Origin: Sandaracinobacteroides sayramensis
GTDB taxonomy: Bacteria > Pseudomonadota > Alphaproteobacteria > Sphingomonadales > Sphingomonadaceae
Length of the DNA: 64,000 bases
Assembly: GCF_022014495.1 (NCBI RefSeq)
Contig: NZ_JAKLSQ010000007.1
Span: 137,092-201,091, forward strand
Direction: 5' to 3'
The notes beneath the pieces are model-generated. The model saw only the letters and a program-made list of their open reading frames with translations, did no database searches and was not told where the DNA came from. Positions 8,825 to 17,669 of the stretch are shown piece by piece. Within the stretch, counting starts at the first letter, position 1; each line of letters begins with the position of its first letter. The position numbers and the translations under genes were made by a program.

Positions 8825-10038
8825 GCCGCCCCCGCGCGCGCGATGAGGGCCTGCAGCCGTGCCACCTGCTCGTCCACATCCGCCGGAGCCTCGCCATGCT
8901 GCAGCCGCTGGGCGAAATTGTTCAGCCGCGCGTCGTCGCTGGCGAAAGGCTGGGCGAAGGAGCGCTTGCGGCCGAGCGGCTCGTCCGCCGGCAAGGCCGG
9001 GCTTTCCGCCGCGCCGAAATCCGGCCGGGGCGGCAGCAGACCAGTGCCGACAAGGCCGGCGGGTGTGGCGGTGCGCCGGATATCTGCCTCCGGCGTAGCC
9101 CCGCCTTGCAGAATCTGGTTCAGGTTCCACTCGGGATCGCCCGCCGCCGGCAGCGGCGGCCGGGGAGCGGCGAAGAAGTCCGCGGCATTGGCGGCGAGAC
9201 CGCCCTCCACCGGGCGGGCGCCCAGCGCCAGATCCAGCATCGCCTGCATCATCGCCGGCACGGCGGCCGTCTGCGCCGAGGCCAGAAGCTGCGCCTGCCG
9301 CTGCGCATGGATGGTGGCGGCCACCGCCTCCCGGCGGATGGCGGCCGCCTCGGCTTCGGCGATCAGCCGCTCCTCTTCGGCGGACAGGGCGACGACCGGC
9401 AGAATGGCGTTGGCGACAGCCCCTCCCGCAGGCGCCCCGCCCAGCAGCAGCCGCACTTCATGGGCGCTCGTGCGCAGCAGGCGCGCCGAACCGGCTGTGG
9501 GCGCGGGGTAGGCGGTTTGCGCGGCGGAGGCCCGGTCCATGGAATGCGCCGAATCCACGGTTGCGCCACGGTCGGCGTCGATCTTGCCCAGAATGCGAAG
9601 GGCTGTCGCCTGCACGTCGGAATCGCCGGTCGCCACCGCCAGCGCCAGAAAGCGCGCGGCTTCGCCCCTTTCGCCCTGGAGATAGAGCGAATAGCCATAA
9701 TTGTTGAGCAACATGGGCGAGCGGGGATCGAGCCCCAGCGCCATTTCATAGAAGGTGCGGCTGGTCTCGAAATTCCCCAGCCGATCGTAGCAGACGGCGG
9801 CGCCGTTCAGCGCCTCCACCGATTCCGGCGCCTGCGCCAGCGCCCGGTTGTAGGCCTGCAACGCGCGCAGCGCATCGCCTGCCGCCAGTAGGGTCCGCCC
9901 CTCGGCCAGGGCTTCGGCGACACTCGCTTCAGGCGCGGCTCCATCTTCAAGTGGTCGGCCGGCATGCGCGTCCGCAGCCGTCGCATGGGCCAGCAGCGCG
10001 CCCAGCGCCAGGGCAGGAAGCCGCTCCTTCGTCCACAT
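8821..10038 (-). CDS. TPR-repeat protein of the tad locus (TadD-like)
   Basis: This 405-residue protein begins MWTKERLPALALGALLAHA, a likely signal peptide, and has two or three TPR units between about 55 and 150 (ALRALQAYNRALAQAPESVE, FETSRTFYEMALGLDPRSPM). The C-terminal 250 residues are Ala-rich, with a charged helix (EEERLIAEAEAAAIRREA) and Pro-rich linkers; I see no known domain there. Upstream it is separated by 19 bp from tadC and downstream it overlaps the next TPR gene. TadD is the best family match in this position, although ordinary TadD lipoproteins are shorter and I see no lipobox. Confidence 0.75.
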   Translation of the reverse strand: MWTKERLPALALGALLAHATAADAHAGRPLEDGAAPEASVAEALAEGRTLLAAGDALRALQAYNRALAQAPESVEALNGAAVCYDRLGNFETSRTFYEMALGLDPRSPMLLNNYGYSLYLQGERGEAARFLALAVATGDSDVQATALRILGKIDADRGATVDSAHSMDRASAAQTAYPAPTAGSARLLRTSAHEVRLLLGGAPAGGAVANAILPVVALSAEEERLIAEAEAAAIRREAVAATIHAQRQAQLLASAQTAAVPAMMQAMLDLALGARPVEGGLAANAADFFAAPRPPLPAAGDPEWNLNQILQGGATPEADIRRTATPAGLVGTGLLPPRPDFGAAESPALPADEPLGRKRSFAQPFASDDARLNNFAQRLQHGEAPADVDEQVARLQALIARAGAA

Positions 10039-10057
10039 GCCTCTGTTGACGTTAGCG

Positions 10058-11011
10058 TTAGCCACCGAACATTCCATCCCGCAACGAGATCGAGGCCGGC
10101 AACGCCAGCACGCCGATCATAGTCGGCAACAGGAACAACACCAGCGGGATGGAAAGGAGAACCGGAAGCCGATGCGCCTTTTCTTCGGCCCGCATGCGCC
10201 GTCCTTCGCGCATTTCAGCCGCATAGACCTTCAGCGCCTGCCCGATGCTGGCCCCCAGCTTGTCCGACTGGATCACCAGCGTCGCGAAGGACTGGATTTC
10301 CTCGACACCGCTGCGCTTCGCCATATTCTTCAGGGCTTCGGACCGCGCCCGCCCGGCGCGCAGTTCCAGAGATACTCCGGCGAACAGGTCGGCAAGCTTC
10401 GGATGCAGGTTGACGATCTCCTGGCCGACCCGGGCGAAACAGGCGTCTATGCCAAGCCCTGCTTCGACGCACACCAGCATCAGGTCGAGCGCATCCGGGA
10501 AGCCGTTCAGAATTTCCTGCTTGCGCCTGTCGGCCCGGCCGCTGACGATCACGTTCGGCACATAAAGCCCGGCAGCCGCGGCAACGACCAGCAGCATATA
10601 CAGCTTGGAAACGCTGAGCGAGGCGCCCGAAAGCGTCACGAGGGTATAGGCCAGCACAGGCAGAAGCAATGTCAGGCCGGTACGGATCAGCACATAGGCT
10701 CGAACGGCATAGGGCTGCTCATAACCGGCCAGTGCCAGCTTCTCGGCCAGCACGTTCGATTTCGAATCTTCCAGCGAAAGTCCACGCGCCTCGACCTGCG
10801 CCACGAGTTTCGCCCAGAGCGAACCGCTATGGTCCGTCTTGAGGGAGGGGATGCCCGGCTGGCTCGTCACTTCCGAGCTGCGCGGGCTGGTGGAAAGGCG
10901 CTGCGCCACATCCACCTTCCGTCCGAACAGAGGGGCAAGCGCCAGCACCACCAAGACCACCGCACCGAACACCAGCGCCAGGATCAGCCATGTCATCATC
11001 TCGCCGCCCAT
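10058..11011 (-). CDS. tadC: Tad inner-membrane platform protein TadC (type II secretion F family)
   Basis: This is a 317-residue polytopic protein with an N-terminal membrane helix (WLILALVFGAVVLVVLALAP), a central pair around VLAYTLVTL and LYMLLVVAAAAGLYVPNVI, and a C-terminal helix (LLSIPLVLFLLPTMIGVLAL). The GspF/T2SSF signature region lies between, with DALDLMLVCVEAGLGIDACF. TadC partners TadB as the membrane platform on which CpaF acts to polymerise Flp. It lies two bases downstream of tadB and upstream of the TPR genes in the same operon. Confidence 0.92.
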   Translation of the reverse strand: MGGEMMTWLILALVFGAVVLVVLALAPLFGRKVDVAQRLSTSPRSSEVTSQPGIPSLKTDHSGSLWAKLVAQVEARGLSLEDSKSNVLAEKLALAGYEQPYAVRAYVLIRTGLTLLLPVLAYTLVTLSGASLSVSKLYMLLVVAAAAGLYVPNVIVSGRADRRKQEILNGFPDALDLMLVCVEAGLGIDACFARVGQEIVNLHPKLADLFAGVSLELRAGRARSEALKNMAKRSGVEEIQSFATLVIQSDKLGASIGQALKVYAAEMREGRRMRAEEKAHRLPVLLSIPLVLFLLPTMIGVLALPASISLRDGMFGG

Positions 11012-11013
11012 GG

Positions 11014-12003
11014 TCAGACCTTCAGGTCCACTAGCTTGCGGATCAGCATGATGCCCATCGTATACCAGGCCGAAAGGCCGATCAGGCCAGGCAGGAACCA
11101 GGGATCATCCACCACATCAAGATAGAAGTGTGGCTGGGTGGAAAAGACGAAGAGGAAAGTGCCGATAGGCAGAACTGAAAGCACGATCGCCGTCATCTTG
11201 CCCTCCGACGCCAGTGCGCGGACCTTCAGCACCATCGACTGCCGTTCGCGGATCACCTTGGAGAGCCCTTCCAGAATGTCGGCAAGATTCCCCCCCGTTT
11301 CCGCCTGGATGGCTACGCAGACGGAAAACATCTGGATGTCCGTCGTCTGCACACGCCCGGCGAGATTGTCGAGCGCGTCGCGCAGGTCATAGCCATAGCT
11401 GATTTCGGCGACGACCATCGCGAATTCCGAGCCGATCGGGTCGGGCATTTCCTCCACCAGAAGGTCCAGGGCGCCCGTCACCGGGTGACCGGCGCGCAGG
11501 CCCCGCACGAAGATGTCGAGGGCGACAGGAAACTGCTCCTCGAACTTCTTCATCCGCTTGGCCGCCTTGCGATCGAGGAGGATGAGCGGCAGCACCGTGC
11601 CGATCGCCACGGCGAACACGAGCACCAGGATGAAGGCGGTCACCGAATTCAGCATGTCGGCGATGCCCAGCAGGATCGGCGCGGCTAGGGCGATGCCCGC
11701 GGTCGCCACGCCCATCAGCATCAGCAGCCGCTCCGCCGTCATCCGCATCCCGGCCTGGGTCAGCTTCAGCTCCAGCTTGTTGAGGATCGAGGAAACCAGC
11801 GTTTCGCTACGCGACTGCTTTTCCCGCTTCAGCGAGGCCTGCACCTCGGTCGCCATCCCGCCCGAGCGCAGCGAATCCAGCCGCCGACCCACGCGCGATT
11901 TCGGCGCATGCACGTCCCGATAATAATAATAGGCCCCCTCCACGAGGAGGACGACGCCGAAGAACAACAGCGTCAGGACGAGGGTGCTGCTGTCGGGCAA
12001 CAT
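11014..12003 (-). CDS. tadB: Tad inner-membrane platform protein TadB (type II secretion F family)
   Basis: The 329-residue protein starts MLPDSSTLVLTLLFFGVVLL with a membrane helix. It has a second pair around LMLMGVATAGIALAAPILLG and LVLVFAVAIGTVLPLILL, then the T2SSF domain (FPVALDIFVRGLRAGHPVTG) and C-terminal helices. TadB and TadC form the inner-membrane platform of the Flp pilus machine. The start overlaps the cpaF stop as TGATG, which indicates coupled translation. Confidence 0.93.
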   Translation of the reverse strand: MLPDSSTLVLTLLFFGVVLLVEGAYYYYRDVHAPKSRVGRRLDSLRSGGMATEVQASLKREKQSRSETLVSSILNKLELKLTQAGMRMTAERLLMLMGVATAGIALAAPILLGIADMLNSVTAFILVLVFAVAIGTVLPLILLDRKAAKRMKKFEEQFPVALDIFVRGLRAGHPVTGALDLLVEEMPDPIGSEFAMVVAEISYGYDLRDALDNLAGRVQTTDIQMFSVCVAIQAETGGNLADILEGLSKVIRERQSMVLKVRALASEGKMTAIVLSVLPIGTFLFVFSTQPHFYLDVVDDPWFLPGLIGLSAWYTMGIMLIRKLVDLKV

Positions 12004-13421
12004 CAGGCGGCCGAGTCCAGCCGGCGATAGGGATCGAACAGGCTGCCGGGCAGGTTGATGCCGCGCGCGCTCAGATATTCCATGAACTTCGGCCGGATAC
12101 CTGTCGGCTTCAGTTCGGCGATCACATTGCCCTGCGCGTCGATCCCCTGCCGGTCGAAGCGGAAGATCTCCTGCATCAGCACCGTCTCGCCTTCCATGCC
12201 GGTCACTTCCGCCAGCGAGGTGAGCCGCCGCTTCCCGTCCGACAGGCGTTCCAGCTGCAAGACCACATGAATGGCCGACGCGATCTGCGAGCGCGCCGCC
12301 TTCGGGCTGATCTCCAGCCCCGACATGCCGATCATCTGCTCCAGACGGGAAAGCGCGTCGCGCGGCGTGTTGGCGTGGATCGTCGTCATCGAGCCATCGT
12401 GGCCGGTGTTCATCGCCTGCAGCATGTCGAACGCCTCGCCGCCCCGGCACTCGCCGAGCACGACCCGGTCCGGCCGCATCCGCAGCGAGTTCTTCACGAG
12501 GTCGCGCTGGTTGATCTCGCCGCGCCCCTCGATATTCGCGGGCCGGGTTTCCAGCCGGATGACGTGACGCTGCTGCAGCTGCAGTTCCGCCGAATCCTCG
12601 ATGGTCACGATCCGCTCATGCTCGCCGATGGAGGCGGACATGGCGTTCAGCATTGTCGTCTTGCCCGAGCCGGTCCCGCCCGAGATCAGCACGTTGCGCC
12701 GGCCCTTCACCACCGCCCGCAGCGTCTCGGCGCAAGCTTCGGGCATGGCGCCGAACGACACCAGCTTGTCCATGTCGATCGGCGTCTTGGAGAATTTCCG
12801 GATCGTCAGGATCGGCCCGTCCACCGCCAGCGGCGGGATGATGGCGTTCACCCGGCTGCCGTCCGGCAGGCGGGCGTCCACCATCGGCGAGCTTTCGTCG
12901 ATCCGCCGCCCCATCCCCGAGACGATCTTCTGGATGATCCTGAGCAGGTGGCGGTTGTCGGCGAAGGCGGCGCGCGTCTCCTCGATCCGGCCGGCGCGCT
13001 CAATGAAGACGATGAAGGCCGTGTTCACCATGATTTCGGTGATGGACGGGTCCTTCAGCAGCGGCTCGAGCGGCCCCAGCCCCAGAAGCTCGTCCAATAT
13101 GTCTTCCACCAGCTGCCGGCGCTCGGCCAGGTTCAGCGCGTGGTTCATTTCCTTCAGCATCTCGGTGACGATGTCGCCGATGTCGCGCCCCACCTGCTCG
13201 CGGGTCATGGATTCCAGCGCGGCGAGGTTGATGCGGCTGAGCAGATTCTGGTGCAGTTCCACCTTCAGTTCGGTGTTGCTGTCCATGCGCGGCACATCCG
13301 CCTTCTTCGGGGCGGGCGCGGCGTCCGGCTTGGGCGCGGCCTTCGGCTCCGGGGCGGGCGCGGCGGCTGGAGTCGGCGCCAGCCGGCTGGCGGCGCCGTC
13401 CTTGCGGCCGGGCCAGATCAT
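12003..13421 (-). CDS. cpaF: Tad secretion ATPase CpaF/TadA
   Basis: This hexameric secretion ATPase drives Flp pilus assembly at the inner membrane. The 472-residue protein has an Ala/Pro-rich N-terminal linker (residues 10-45), an N-terminal all-alpha domain with ILDELLGLGPLEPLL near 108-122, Walker A GGTGSGKTT at 248-256, and an Asp-box/Walker B region near LRMRPDRVVLGECRGGEAFD. The His box follows in GHDGSMTTIHANTP. Length and motifs are complete. It lies between cpaE (overlap of 4 bp) and tadB. Confidence 0.96.
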   Translation of the reverse strand: MIWPGRKDGAASRLAPTPAAAPAPEPKAAPKPDAAPAPKKADVPRMDSNTELKVELHQNLLSRINLAALESMTREQVGRDIGDIVTEMLKEMNHALNLAERRQLVEDILDELLGLGPLEPLLKDPSITEIMVNTAFIVFIERAGRIEETRAAFADNRHLLRIIQKIVSGMGRRIDESSPMVDARLPDGSRVNAIIPPLAVDGPILTIRKFSKTPIDMDKLVSFGAMPEACAETLRAVVKGRRNVLISGGTGSGKTTMLNAMSASIGEHERIVTIEDSAELQLQQRHVIRLETRPANIEGRGEINQRDLVKNSLRMRPDRVVLGECRGGEAFDMLQAMNTGHDGSMTTIHANTPRDALSRLEQMIGMSGLEISPKAARSQIASAIHVVLQLERLSDGKRRLTSLAEVTGMEGETVLMQEIFRFDRQGIDAQGNVIAELKPTGIRPKFMEYLSARGINLPGSLFDPYRRLDSAA

Positions 13422-14665
13422 TGCCCGCCTCCGTCAACGGCCGCGGCCGTCTGCAAAGACTCGGCCAGCGCCTTCAGATCCTTCAGCACGCGCGACGAAG
13501 GCTTCACCTCCTTCAGCGAGCGCCCCTCGTCGTTGGCGGCGCTGACGGCGGCGGGGTCGTCGGCGAGGGTGAACTCCACCTTGCGGCCGAGCACCGCTTC
13601 GGTTTCCTTCAGGTCCACCTTGCCGAACAGGCCTTTCTGCACCCGGTTCGCGACGATCTTCAGCTTCGGCATCAAGCCGTTCGCCTCGATCACCTCCAGT
13701 TGCCGGCGCGCCTGGTGCAGGCCCGGCACGCCAAGGCCCGTCACCATGGCGATGGTGTCGGCCCGTTGCAGCACACGCACGGTCCATTCCGTCCAGGCGC
13801 TTGGCAGGTCCACCAGCACCACGTCGTAAACCTGCGTCGCCAGCCGCAGCAGCCGGTCGACGAACTCAATGGAAACGATGTCCAGCGGCATCATCTCGCT
13901 GGGGCAGGCCACCAGCGCCATGCCCGAGGGATGCGCCATCGCCACCGATTGCAGCAGGTCCGGGTCCAGCCGCTCGGCGTCCTCGATCAGATGCCCCAGG
14001 TGCAGCGACGGCCGCAGGTCCATCAGCAGCGCGGCGTTGCCGAACTGCACGTCGAAATCGATGCAGCACACTTTGGCGTTCGCCGCCCACAGGATGCCCA
14101 GTTGCGTCGCCACCGAGGTGACACCGGCCCCGCCCGTGGTGCCCAGAAAGGCCACCACCTTGCCCTGCCGCCGGGGTTGCTGCGGGGCGCCGCGGCTGGC
14201 CGCCGGCCGCGCCGGGCGCCGCGCCGGCTCCACCGCCTGGCGCAGTTCCTCGGCGGTGAAGGGCAGCGGCAGCACGTCCAGCGCGCCGGCGCGCAGCAGC
14301 GTGCGGGTGTCGGCCACCGTCAGCCCGTCCACCGCCGCGATCACCGGCAATTGCCCGCCGGTCATGTGCACGATGCGGTCGAACGCCTCGAGGTCGGCGC
14401 CGCGCGGCGCGATCTCCAGCACCACCGCATCGGCTTCCGCCAGCAGCGGTGAATCCTCGGCAAGTTCGTGGAGCGAAATCTCGGCTTCGACGCTTTCCAG
14501 CCCGACGCTCAGAAGCTGCTCGCGCGAGGGCGCCCGGCCAGCGCTTTTCACCAGCATCAGGATACGCGGCGCGCCCATCGAAGGCCCGCGCTCTTCCGCC
14601 CGCCGCCAGGGAGATGGTCCGTTCACGCCGGCTCCTTCCGTCGTCAGGGGCTCGTGCGCCGTCAC
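13418..14665 (-). CDS. cpaE: Tad pilus localisation protein CpaE/TadZ
   Basis: CpaE/TadZ proteins join an N-terminal receiver-like domain to a ParA/MinD-type ATPase fold and place the Tad machine at the cell pole. Here residues 33-145 form the receiver-like part and 170-400 the ATPase-like part. The P-loop reads GTTGGAGVTS (175-184): the conserved lysine of KGGVGKT-type loops is replaced, so nucleotide hydrolysis may be weak or absent. Such deviation is known in TadZ proteins. The start at 14665 overlaps the upstream stop as ATGA. A second ATG at 14578 (MGAPRILMLV) would begin directly at the first strand of the receiver-like fold. Confidence 0.9.
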   Translation of the reverse strand: MTAHEPLTTEGAGVNGPSPWRRAEERGPSMGAPRILMLVKSAGRAPSREQLLSVGLESVEAEISLHELAEDSPLLAEADAVVLEIAPRGADLEAFDRIVHMTGGQLPVIAAVDGLTVADTRTLLRAGALDVLPLPFTAEELRQAVEPARRPARPAASRGAPQQPRRQGKVVAFLGTTGGAGVTSVATQLGILWAANAKVCCIDFDVQFGNAALLMDLRPSLHLGHLIEDAERLDPDLLQSVAMAHPSGMALVACPSEMMPLDIVSIEFVDRLLRLATQVYDVVLVDLPSAWTEWTVRVLQRADTIAMVTGLGVPGLHQARRQLEVIEANGLMPKLKIVANRVQKGLFGKVDLKETEAVLGRKVEFTLADDPAAVSAANDEGRSLKEVKPSSRVLKDLKALAESLQTAAAVDGGGQ

Positions 14666-15000
14666 TTGCCCGCGCCCGTCACGTCGCCGCCGCTGGTGTT
14701 GCCGGCGCCGCCCTGCTGCCCCACCGCCGAGTCCATGCTGGCGCCCGGCAGCGGCCGGACCTTGTCCGTCATGTAGCGGCGGATGGCGGCGGCGCTGCGC
14801 ACGCCGACGCCGCCTTCCATCAGCGTGCCTTCGTAACGGGGATCCAGGTTCACCGTCTGCACTTCGATGTTTCGGCGGACGGTGCAGCCGAAATCCTTGT
14901 CCTCGGCCGAAGCCGGGGCGCTGGCTGCGCCATAGAGGAACAGCGGCGCCGCCATCAGCGGCAATGCGATACGGGCCAGTTGCGGCTTCTCGGTTTGCAT
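14662..15000 (-). CDS. Small secreted CpaD-like protein of the tad locus
   Basis: This 112-residue protein has a signal peptide (IALPLMAAPLFLYGAASAPA) and a short mature part with FGCTVRRNIEVQ and AAIRRYMTDK. It occupies the place where cpaD usually stands, between the secretin and cpaE. The FGC...N pattern followed by an RY motif is reminiscent of the C-terminal part of CpaD lipoproteins, but the protein is about half the usual length and I see no lipobox cysteine. The tail is Gly/Asn/Ser-rich. Assignment as a reduced CpaD equivalent is inference from position and these few residues. Confidence 0.6.
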   Translation of the reverse strand: MQTEKPQLARIALPLMAAPLFLYGAASAPASAEDKDFGCTVRRNIEVQTVNLDPRYEGTLMEGGVGVRSAAAIRRYMTDKVRPLPGASMDSAVGQQGGAGNTSGGDVTGAGK

Positions 15001-15004
15001 AGTC

Positions 15005-16378
15005 TCACCTCACGATATGTCCGGACTCCCCGTCGACTCCGCCGGGCTTCGGCGAGGATGACGGCGAGAGCGGCACGACCTTTTCTGTTTTTCCAAGGAG
15101 GAAGAGATCCATCGCCCCTGGTTCCCGCACGCGATCGGTGGGGAGCGCGACCTGATCGGCGCGCACCGGGCGCACGATCCGCGGCGTCACCACGATCACC
15201 AGTTCGGTTTCGTTCTTCTGGAACGAGGTGGAGCGGAACAGGGCGCCGATGATCGGCAGCTTGCCCAGCAGCGGAACGCCGCGAACGCTGTTCGCATAGT
15301 CCGACTGGATGAGCCCGGCCATGGCGAAGGACTGGCCGTCGCGCAGTTCCAGCGAGGTGATGGCGCGCCGCACCTTCAGCCCCGGGATGCTGGTGCCCGA
15401 CAATTGGATGGCGACTTCCCGGTCGATGGAGCTGACTTCCGGCGCCACGCGCAGGTTGATGAGTCCGTCCGCCAGCACCGTCGGCGTGAAAGCGACCGCC
15501 ACGCCGAAGGGCTTGAACTCGACGGAAAGCCGTCCGTCGCGATCCACGCCGGAGGGGATCGGGAGTTCGCCGCCCGCCAGGAAATTGGCGGATTCGCCGG
15601 ACAGGGCGACAAGGTTGGGATTGGCCAATGTGCGGATCAGGCCTTGCCGTTCCAGCGCCTCAAACTGGATATCCAGACTCGTTCCGAACAGTCCGGCAAT
15701 CCGGCCGATATAGGGGCCGCTCTCCATATTCGAATTGCCGACGACGGATCCGCCGTTCCAACTCACCTGGCTCAGCCCAAGCTGTTTCACCGTGCCGCGC
15801 GACATTTCCGACACCCGCACTTCCAGCAGCACCTGCTGCGGCGAGCCGACGGACATCAGATTCAGCACCTTTTCCGGCGCATAGGTGGAGGCCAGCGCCA
15901 TGATCCGCTCGGCGGCCAAGGGGCTGGAAACCTGCCCCTCCAGCACCAGCGCGTCGTTGGAATTGCTGATCCTCACCGGCTCGCCGGGGAACATTTCCGA
16001 AATCTGCCGCTTCAGCCCCAGCACGTCCGGGCCGACCACCACATCGACGACGGCGATCAGATTGCCGCCGCGATCGTAAAGCGCGAGGTTGGTGGAACCC
16101 GTCGCCCGCCCCAGCACATAGACGCTATTGGCGTTGAGCGGCATCACATCGGCGATTTCCGGATTGCCGATCATCGCTTTCGCGAACGCGCGGTCCAGCT
16201 TCAGCACCTGCGACTTGTTGACCGGCACCGCCATCACAGCTCCGGCGCGGGCGTCACCCGTGCTGATCGTCTGCGCCTTCAGTTCGGCCGGAACGCCGGG
16301 GAATGAAAGCGCGGCCGCGAACAGCGCCGCCACCAGCGCAGCGCGAACCGGTTTCGGGGAAAGGGAATTTCTGCGCAT
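15005..16378 (-). CDS. cpaC: Outer-membrane secretin CpaC/RcpA
   Basis: The 457-residue secretin forms the outer-membrane channel of the Flp pilus. After a signal peptide (VRAALVAALFAAALSFPGVP) there is an N-terminal domain with MAVPVNKSQVLKLDRAFAKA and a BON/KH-like part. The secretin domain follows at about 230-400, with LSGESANFLAGGELPIPSG, VEFKPFGVAVAFTPTV and LPIIGALFRSTSFQKNETEL. Its ATG overlaps the cpaB stop as TGATG. Five bases separate its stop from the small CpaD-like gene. Confidence 0.95.
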   Translation of the reverse strand: MRRNSLSPKPVRAALVAALFAAALSFPGVPAELKAQTISTGDARAGAVMAVPVNKSQVLKLDRAFAKAMIGNPEIADVMPLNANSVYVLGRATGSTNLALYDRGGNLIAVVDVVVGPDVLGLKRQISEMFPGEPVRISNSNDALVLEGQVSSPLAAERIMALASTYAPEKVLNLMSVGSPQQVLLEVRVSEMSRGTVKQLGLSQVSWNGGSVVGNSNMESGPYIGRIAGLFGTSLDIQFEALERQGLIRTLANPNLVALSGESANFLAGGELPIPSGVDRDGRLSVEFKPFGVAVAFTPTVLADGLINLRVAPEVSSIDREVAIQLSGTSIPGLKVRRAITSLELRDGQSFAMAGLIQSDYANSVRGVPLLGKLPIIGALFRSTSFQKNETELVIVVTPRIVRPVRADQVALPTDRVREPGAMDLFLLGKTEKVVPLSPSSSPKPGGVDGESGHIVR

Positions 16379-17226
16379 CAGCGAGGCACCCGATAGCTGG
16401 TGGTTTCCGTTCCGCGCACCACCCGCACCTCGGTGCCGGAGGTGTCGGCGGCAACACGCGGGGCGCCGGAAGCCACAGCCGGAGCACTGGCGTGGGACGC
16501 CCCTCCGCCGGTTGGCGGCGGCCGCATGCCGAAGGCCTCATTGGCGCTGGTCAGCGCCACCGGCACCCGCGCCTCATCGCCTGTGGGGCGCAGCGCCAGA
16601 GCAATCTGGCCGATCTTCTGTGCCAGAACCAGCTTCTGCGCTTCGTTGGGCGTTACCTCCACCGTCGCGGACTTTACCAGCACTGGTTCGCTGGCTGAGG
16701 TGTCCTGCGTCTGGCCGACAGCCAGCACGCGCACACCTTGAATGATAGCGGCGGCATAGGCTGCCTCGTCTCCGAATTGGCGGGTCAGGATGATGTCCAC
16801 CCGATCTCCCGGGGCTACGAAGCCGCCCGCGCCGGAGGTTTCATCGAGCGGGATGGAAACTGCCCGCATCTCCGGGCCGAGCAGCGTAGAGGAAGCAAGG
16901 CGACCCACTTCACCGGAAATGGCGGAGGCCAGCAGCAATTCGCCCTCTTTGATATCACGAAGAGCCGTGCGACTACCATCGGCTATTGCATCCCTTACTT
17001 CCGTGTAAGATCCGTCGGGCAAGGTGCCGGGCCAAGGCGCGAGCTTGAGTGCCTGCGCATCAAGCTTTTCACCAAACTTTAGCGCCCGACCCGCCACCAC
17101 TGCATAAGTCTTCGGGGCTTCCGCTACCGGCTTGGCGGCATTGCCCATCATCGTCTTGACGCCTAGCACAGCCATTAGGCCGAGCAAAACCGCTCCGACT
17201 AACAGGAAGATGGACGATCGGCGCAT
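16378..17226 (-). CDS. cpaB: Flp pilus assembly protein CpaB/RcpC
   Basis: CpaB/RcpC is a periplasmic SAF-domain protein that is thought to stabilise the secretin. The 282-residue protein has one N-terminal membrane anchor (SIFLLVGAVLLGLMAVLGVK), an SAF domain around YAVVAGRALKFGEKLDAQAL and a second RcpC-type domain containing ISIPLDETSGAGGFVAPGDR-like sequence (seen as VSIPLDETSGAGGFVAPGDR). The tail is a Pro/Gly/Ala-rich linker ending in VVRGTETTSYRV. It follows the flp gene after a 257-bp gap with a strong hairpin. Confidence 0.92.
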   Translation of the reverse strand: MRRSSIFLLVGAVLLGLMAVLGVKTMMGNAAKPVAEAPKTYAVVAGRALKFGEKLDAQALKLAPWPGTLPDGSYTEVRDAIADGSRTALRDIKEGELLLASAISGEVGRLASSTLLGPEMRAVSIPLDETSGAGGFVAPGDRVDIILTRQFGDEAAYAAAIIQGVRVLAVGQTQDTSASEPVLVKSATVEVTPNEAQKLVLAQKIGQIALALRPTGDEARVPVALTSANEAFGMRPPPTGGGASHASAPAVASGAPRVAADTSGTEVRVVRGTETTSYRVPR

Positions 17227-17408
17227 GACCCCTTGACACCTTCTGGTTATTGGGCGCCTCAGCGGCGGAGCCGGTCAGCGCCAGTTTCCCGGAATCGCTA
17301 TGGTTAATTTCTGCTTCGCGCAAGAGTTACACGAAGAATTTTCCTGTTCTCCATAGACCTGTTGCTAAAAGGCATCCATTTTGGTTTTAGAACGCGGAAA
17401 TGGGAAGT

Positions 17409-17437
17409 GGGCCTCGCGCCGCGAAAGCGCGAGGCCC
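17409..17437 (-). terminator. Strong hairpin between flp and cpaB
   Basis: An 11-bp perfect stem, GGGCCTCGCGC pairing with GCGCGAGGCCC around a 7-base loop, lies 47 bp downstream of the flp stop. No long T-run follows on the minus strand, so it is more likely a partial terminator or 3'-end stabiliser than a full stop. That arrangement would give much pilin mRNA and less of the machinery mRNA. Confidence 0.6.
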
Positions 17438-17483
17438 GGATTCTTAAGCGCAGGTCAAAGTGCCCAAGAGGGCACTTGAAGAC

Positions 17484-17669
17484 TTAGCCCAGCTTGTCAG
17501 ATTCGACTTTGATCTTGTCAGCCGAGGCTTGGAAAGCGCCGTTGAGATTGTTTCCAAGTGCCGTGATGCCGACGATGATGAGGCCGCCGATCACGGCGAG
17601 GATCAGGCCGTATTCCGCAGCCGAAGCGCCGGACTTGTCGGACAGAAGCTTTTGCATGAAGTTCTTCAT
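17484..17669 (-). CDS. flp: Flp/Fap-type major pilin
   Basis: This 61-residue protein is the structural pilin of the Tad system. The short leader ends DKSG, with predicted cleavage after G14. The mature chain starts ASAAEYGLILAVIGG, with the essential Glu at mature position 5 and the following Tyr, the classic Flp motif, running into the hydrophobic helix. The tail is short, as expected. GGGAAG precedes the ATG by about ten bases. It is the first gene of the tad operon and is followed by a hairpin that should raise its expression relative to the rest. Confidence 0.96.
   Translation of the reverse strand: MKNFMQKLLSDKSGASAAEYGLILAVIGGLIIVGITALGNNLNGAFQASADKIKVESDKLG

Noticed and set aside
7883-9891. 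Long plus-strand frames across the two TPR genes
   Set aside because: They oppose TPR proteins that have signal peptides and coupled starts; the products have no family features.
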